A program made the position numbers and the translations under genes. Below are positions 42,872 through 43,849 of a DNA stretch of 43,849 nucleotides, piece by piece (position 1 is the first letter of the stretch; each line of letters starts with the position of its first letter). The notes under the pieces are model-generated. The model saw only the letters and a program-made list of their open reading frames with translations. It made no database searches and had not been told where the DNA came from. This stretch comes from JAQIBY01 sp034721855 (lineage in GTDB: Bacteria > Bacteroidota > Bacteroidia > Bacteroidales > ML635J-15), in contig JAYENB010000225.1 in the NCBI GenBank assembly GCA_034721855.1, positions 1 to 43,849 of the forward strand, given 5' to 3'.

Positions 42872-43849
42872 ATGAATTCAAATCTGCTAAAAAACACATT
42901 GATTTTTTCTTTGGCACTGATATTAGTGTTATTATCTTCTAAAGAAATCAAAGCCCAGGGCGTTGCCATCAATACCGATGGTACAGACGCCGATGCCTCT
43001 TCCATGCTGGATGTTAAAGCGACAGGAAAAGGAATGCTCATACCAAGAATGTTATGGGGAAATAGACCTGCAGCACCTGTTGAGGGATTATTAATTTATT
43101 CTACTGATGGCGACGGTACCAATGGTAAGGGTTTTTACTATTATGATGGAGTAAATTGGCAAAAAATGTTTGATGCCAATGGTGATGATAATGACTGGAC
43201 AGATGTAGGAGATTATTTAATACCTGCTGATGATACTGATGAATTAACCAAAGTATATGAAACCGCAAGCCCAACATCTCGTGTAAGAGCGTACACCAGT
43301 GGAACTGGAGATTACGCTTTCGGAGATCTTGGTTACTTTGGAACAGCTATTGGTAGTACCAGCAGACATATCGGTATTTATGGAAATTCAGGTGTTGGAT
43401 CAGGTAATGTTGCAGTTGCTGGTAGGTATAGCGCAGGAAGGATTGGATATATTGCAGGAGAACGGTATGCTATTTATGGAAAATTCGATGAAGATGCAAC
43501 AGGGCTTACTTCAAGCTATGGAGCATATTTTGTTAATGATAATGACGAAAATAATGCAAGTTTTTCTAAGTATGGAATTTATGGTGATGTTACTGCCAGC
43601 AATGGGAAAAAATATGCAATTTATGGCAGTGCTCAAAATGCCGGTGATAATTATGGGGTTTATGGTAAAGCTTTTAATGGTACCAATAATTATGGAGGAT
43701 ATTTTGAAGGTACAAATTACGGAGTTTATGGTATAAGTGATAATGGTCATGGTGGCTATTTCAAAAGCACAATTACATCGAGTGATAAATATGGCATATA
43801 TGGTGAATGTGCAACAACCGATTATTATGGCTACGGTGGATATTTCGTT
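42872..43849 (+). CDS. Secreted YG-repeat protein, tail-fibre-like (partial, runs off the window)
   Basis: 326 codons open to the window edge from ATG 42872. A signal peptide (MNSNLLKNTLIFSLALILVLL..KAQ) precedes GVAINTDGTDADASSMLDVKA and GKGMLIPRM, the start seen on many Bacteroidota secreted proteins of the phage-tail-fibre-like type. From about residue 160 the chain is built of short repeats with Y-G-x-Y-G and G-G/A-Y-F words (GIYGNSG, YAIYGKF, YGAYFV, YGIYGD, YAIYGS, YGVYGK, YGGYFEG, YGVYGIS), each about 10-20 residues, which fits a beta-helix or tail-fibre-like shaft. A C-terminal T9SS tail or peptidase/adhesin domain would lie beyond the window. Function unknown, probably cell surface. 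Confidence 0.85.
   Translation, partial: MNSNLLKNTLIFSLALILVLLSSKEIKAQGVAINTDGTDADASSMLDVKATGKGMLIPRMLWGNRPAAPVEGLLIYSTDGDGTNGKGFYYYDGVNWQKMFDANGDDNDWTDVGDYLIPADDTDELTKVYETASPTSRVRAYTSGTGDYAFGDLGYFGTAIGSTSRHIGIYGNSGVGSGNVAVAGRYSAGRIGYIAGERYAIYGKFDEDATGLTSSYGAYFVNDNDENNASFSKYGIYGDVTASNGKKYAIYGSAQNAGDNYGVYGKAFNGTNNYGGYFEGTNYGVYGISDNGHGGYFKSTITSSDKYGIYGECATTDYYGYGGYFV

Overview
The window is a scaffold fragment from a member of the Bacteroidota, most likely an environmental or metagenome-assembled genome. The evidence is: several secreted proteins ending in type IX secretion (T9SS) sorting domains (type A 'YPNP' and type B gliding-motility CHU_C); SprB repeats; a FISUMP-type domain; promoters of the TAnnTTTG (-7) / TTTG (-33) class used by the Bacteroidota sigma factor; and many extragenic palindromic repeat families. 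Five runs of exactly 100 N are scaffold joins. Three of them are flanked on both sides by the same 127 bp, the signature of two contigs overlapping by one assembly k-mer. The tRNA-Arg pair and two 'split' genes are therefore assembly artefacts.

Layout. 1-3.2 kb: a partial membrane-protein tail, a Nudix hydrolase, an AlbA_2-type DNA-binding-domain protein, ornithine aminotransferase (rocD) with a clear terminator, and one tRNA-Arg(CCU) gene shown twice. 3.2-10 kb: a palindromic REP/MITE-like element, two unknown envelope proteins, and a 1680-residue T9SS type B surface protein. 10.3-13 kb: a housekeeping operon yicC-gmk-nadD-lipoprotein. 13-16 kb: repeat debris with GIY-YIG relics, then a two-gene T9SS/FISUMP unit. 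16.3-20 kb: a small lipoprotein and a large AsmA-family protein. 20-23 kb: a REP-associated (RAYT/Y1) transposase interrupted by a gap, a 46-residue unknown protein, an N5-(carboxyethyl)ornithine synthase-like enzyme, a second copy of the palindromic element, and an SGNH hydrolase. 23-32 kb: an AddB-like nuclease, the shikimate operon aroB-aroA-aroC, and the RNA-binding protein Tex. 33-38.6 kb: a membrane-anchored alpha-2-macroglobulin with an intact thioester motif. 38.7-42.5 kb: a 1158-residue (after repair) secreted GH18-CUB-FN3-PKD protein with a T9SS tail. The right end holds the start of a secreted protein rich in YG repeats that runs off the window.

How it fits together. Most genes are ordinary core metabolism (shikimate pathway, NAD and GMP synthesis, ornithine turnover) mixed with envelope and secreted proteins. 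I did not find a convincing new multi-gene system such as a defence island, BGC, CRISPR array, prophage or PUL. The most interesting signals are in the DNA between genes: two copies of a two-tier hairpin element with similar ends but differing, internally compensated stems, in the same window as a RAYT transposase; a perfect 21-bp inverted repeat between convergent genes; a dispersed repeat that has become the N-terminus of guanylate kinase; and several promoters placed so close to start codons that leaderless transcripts are expected.
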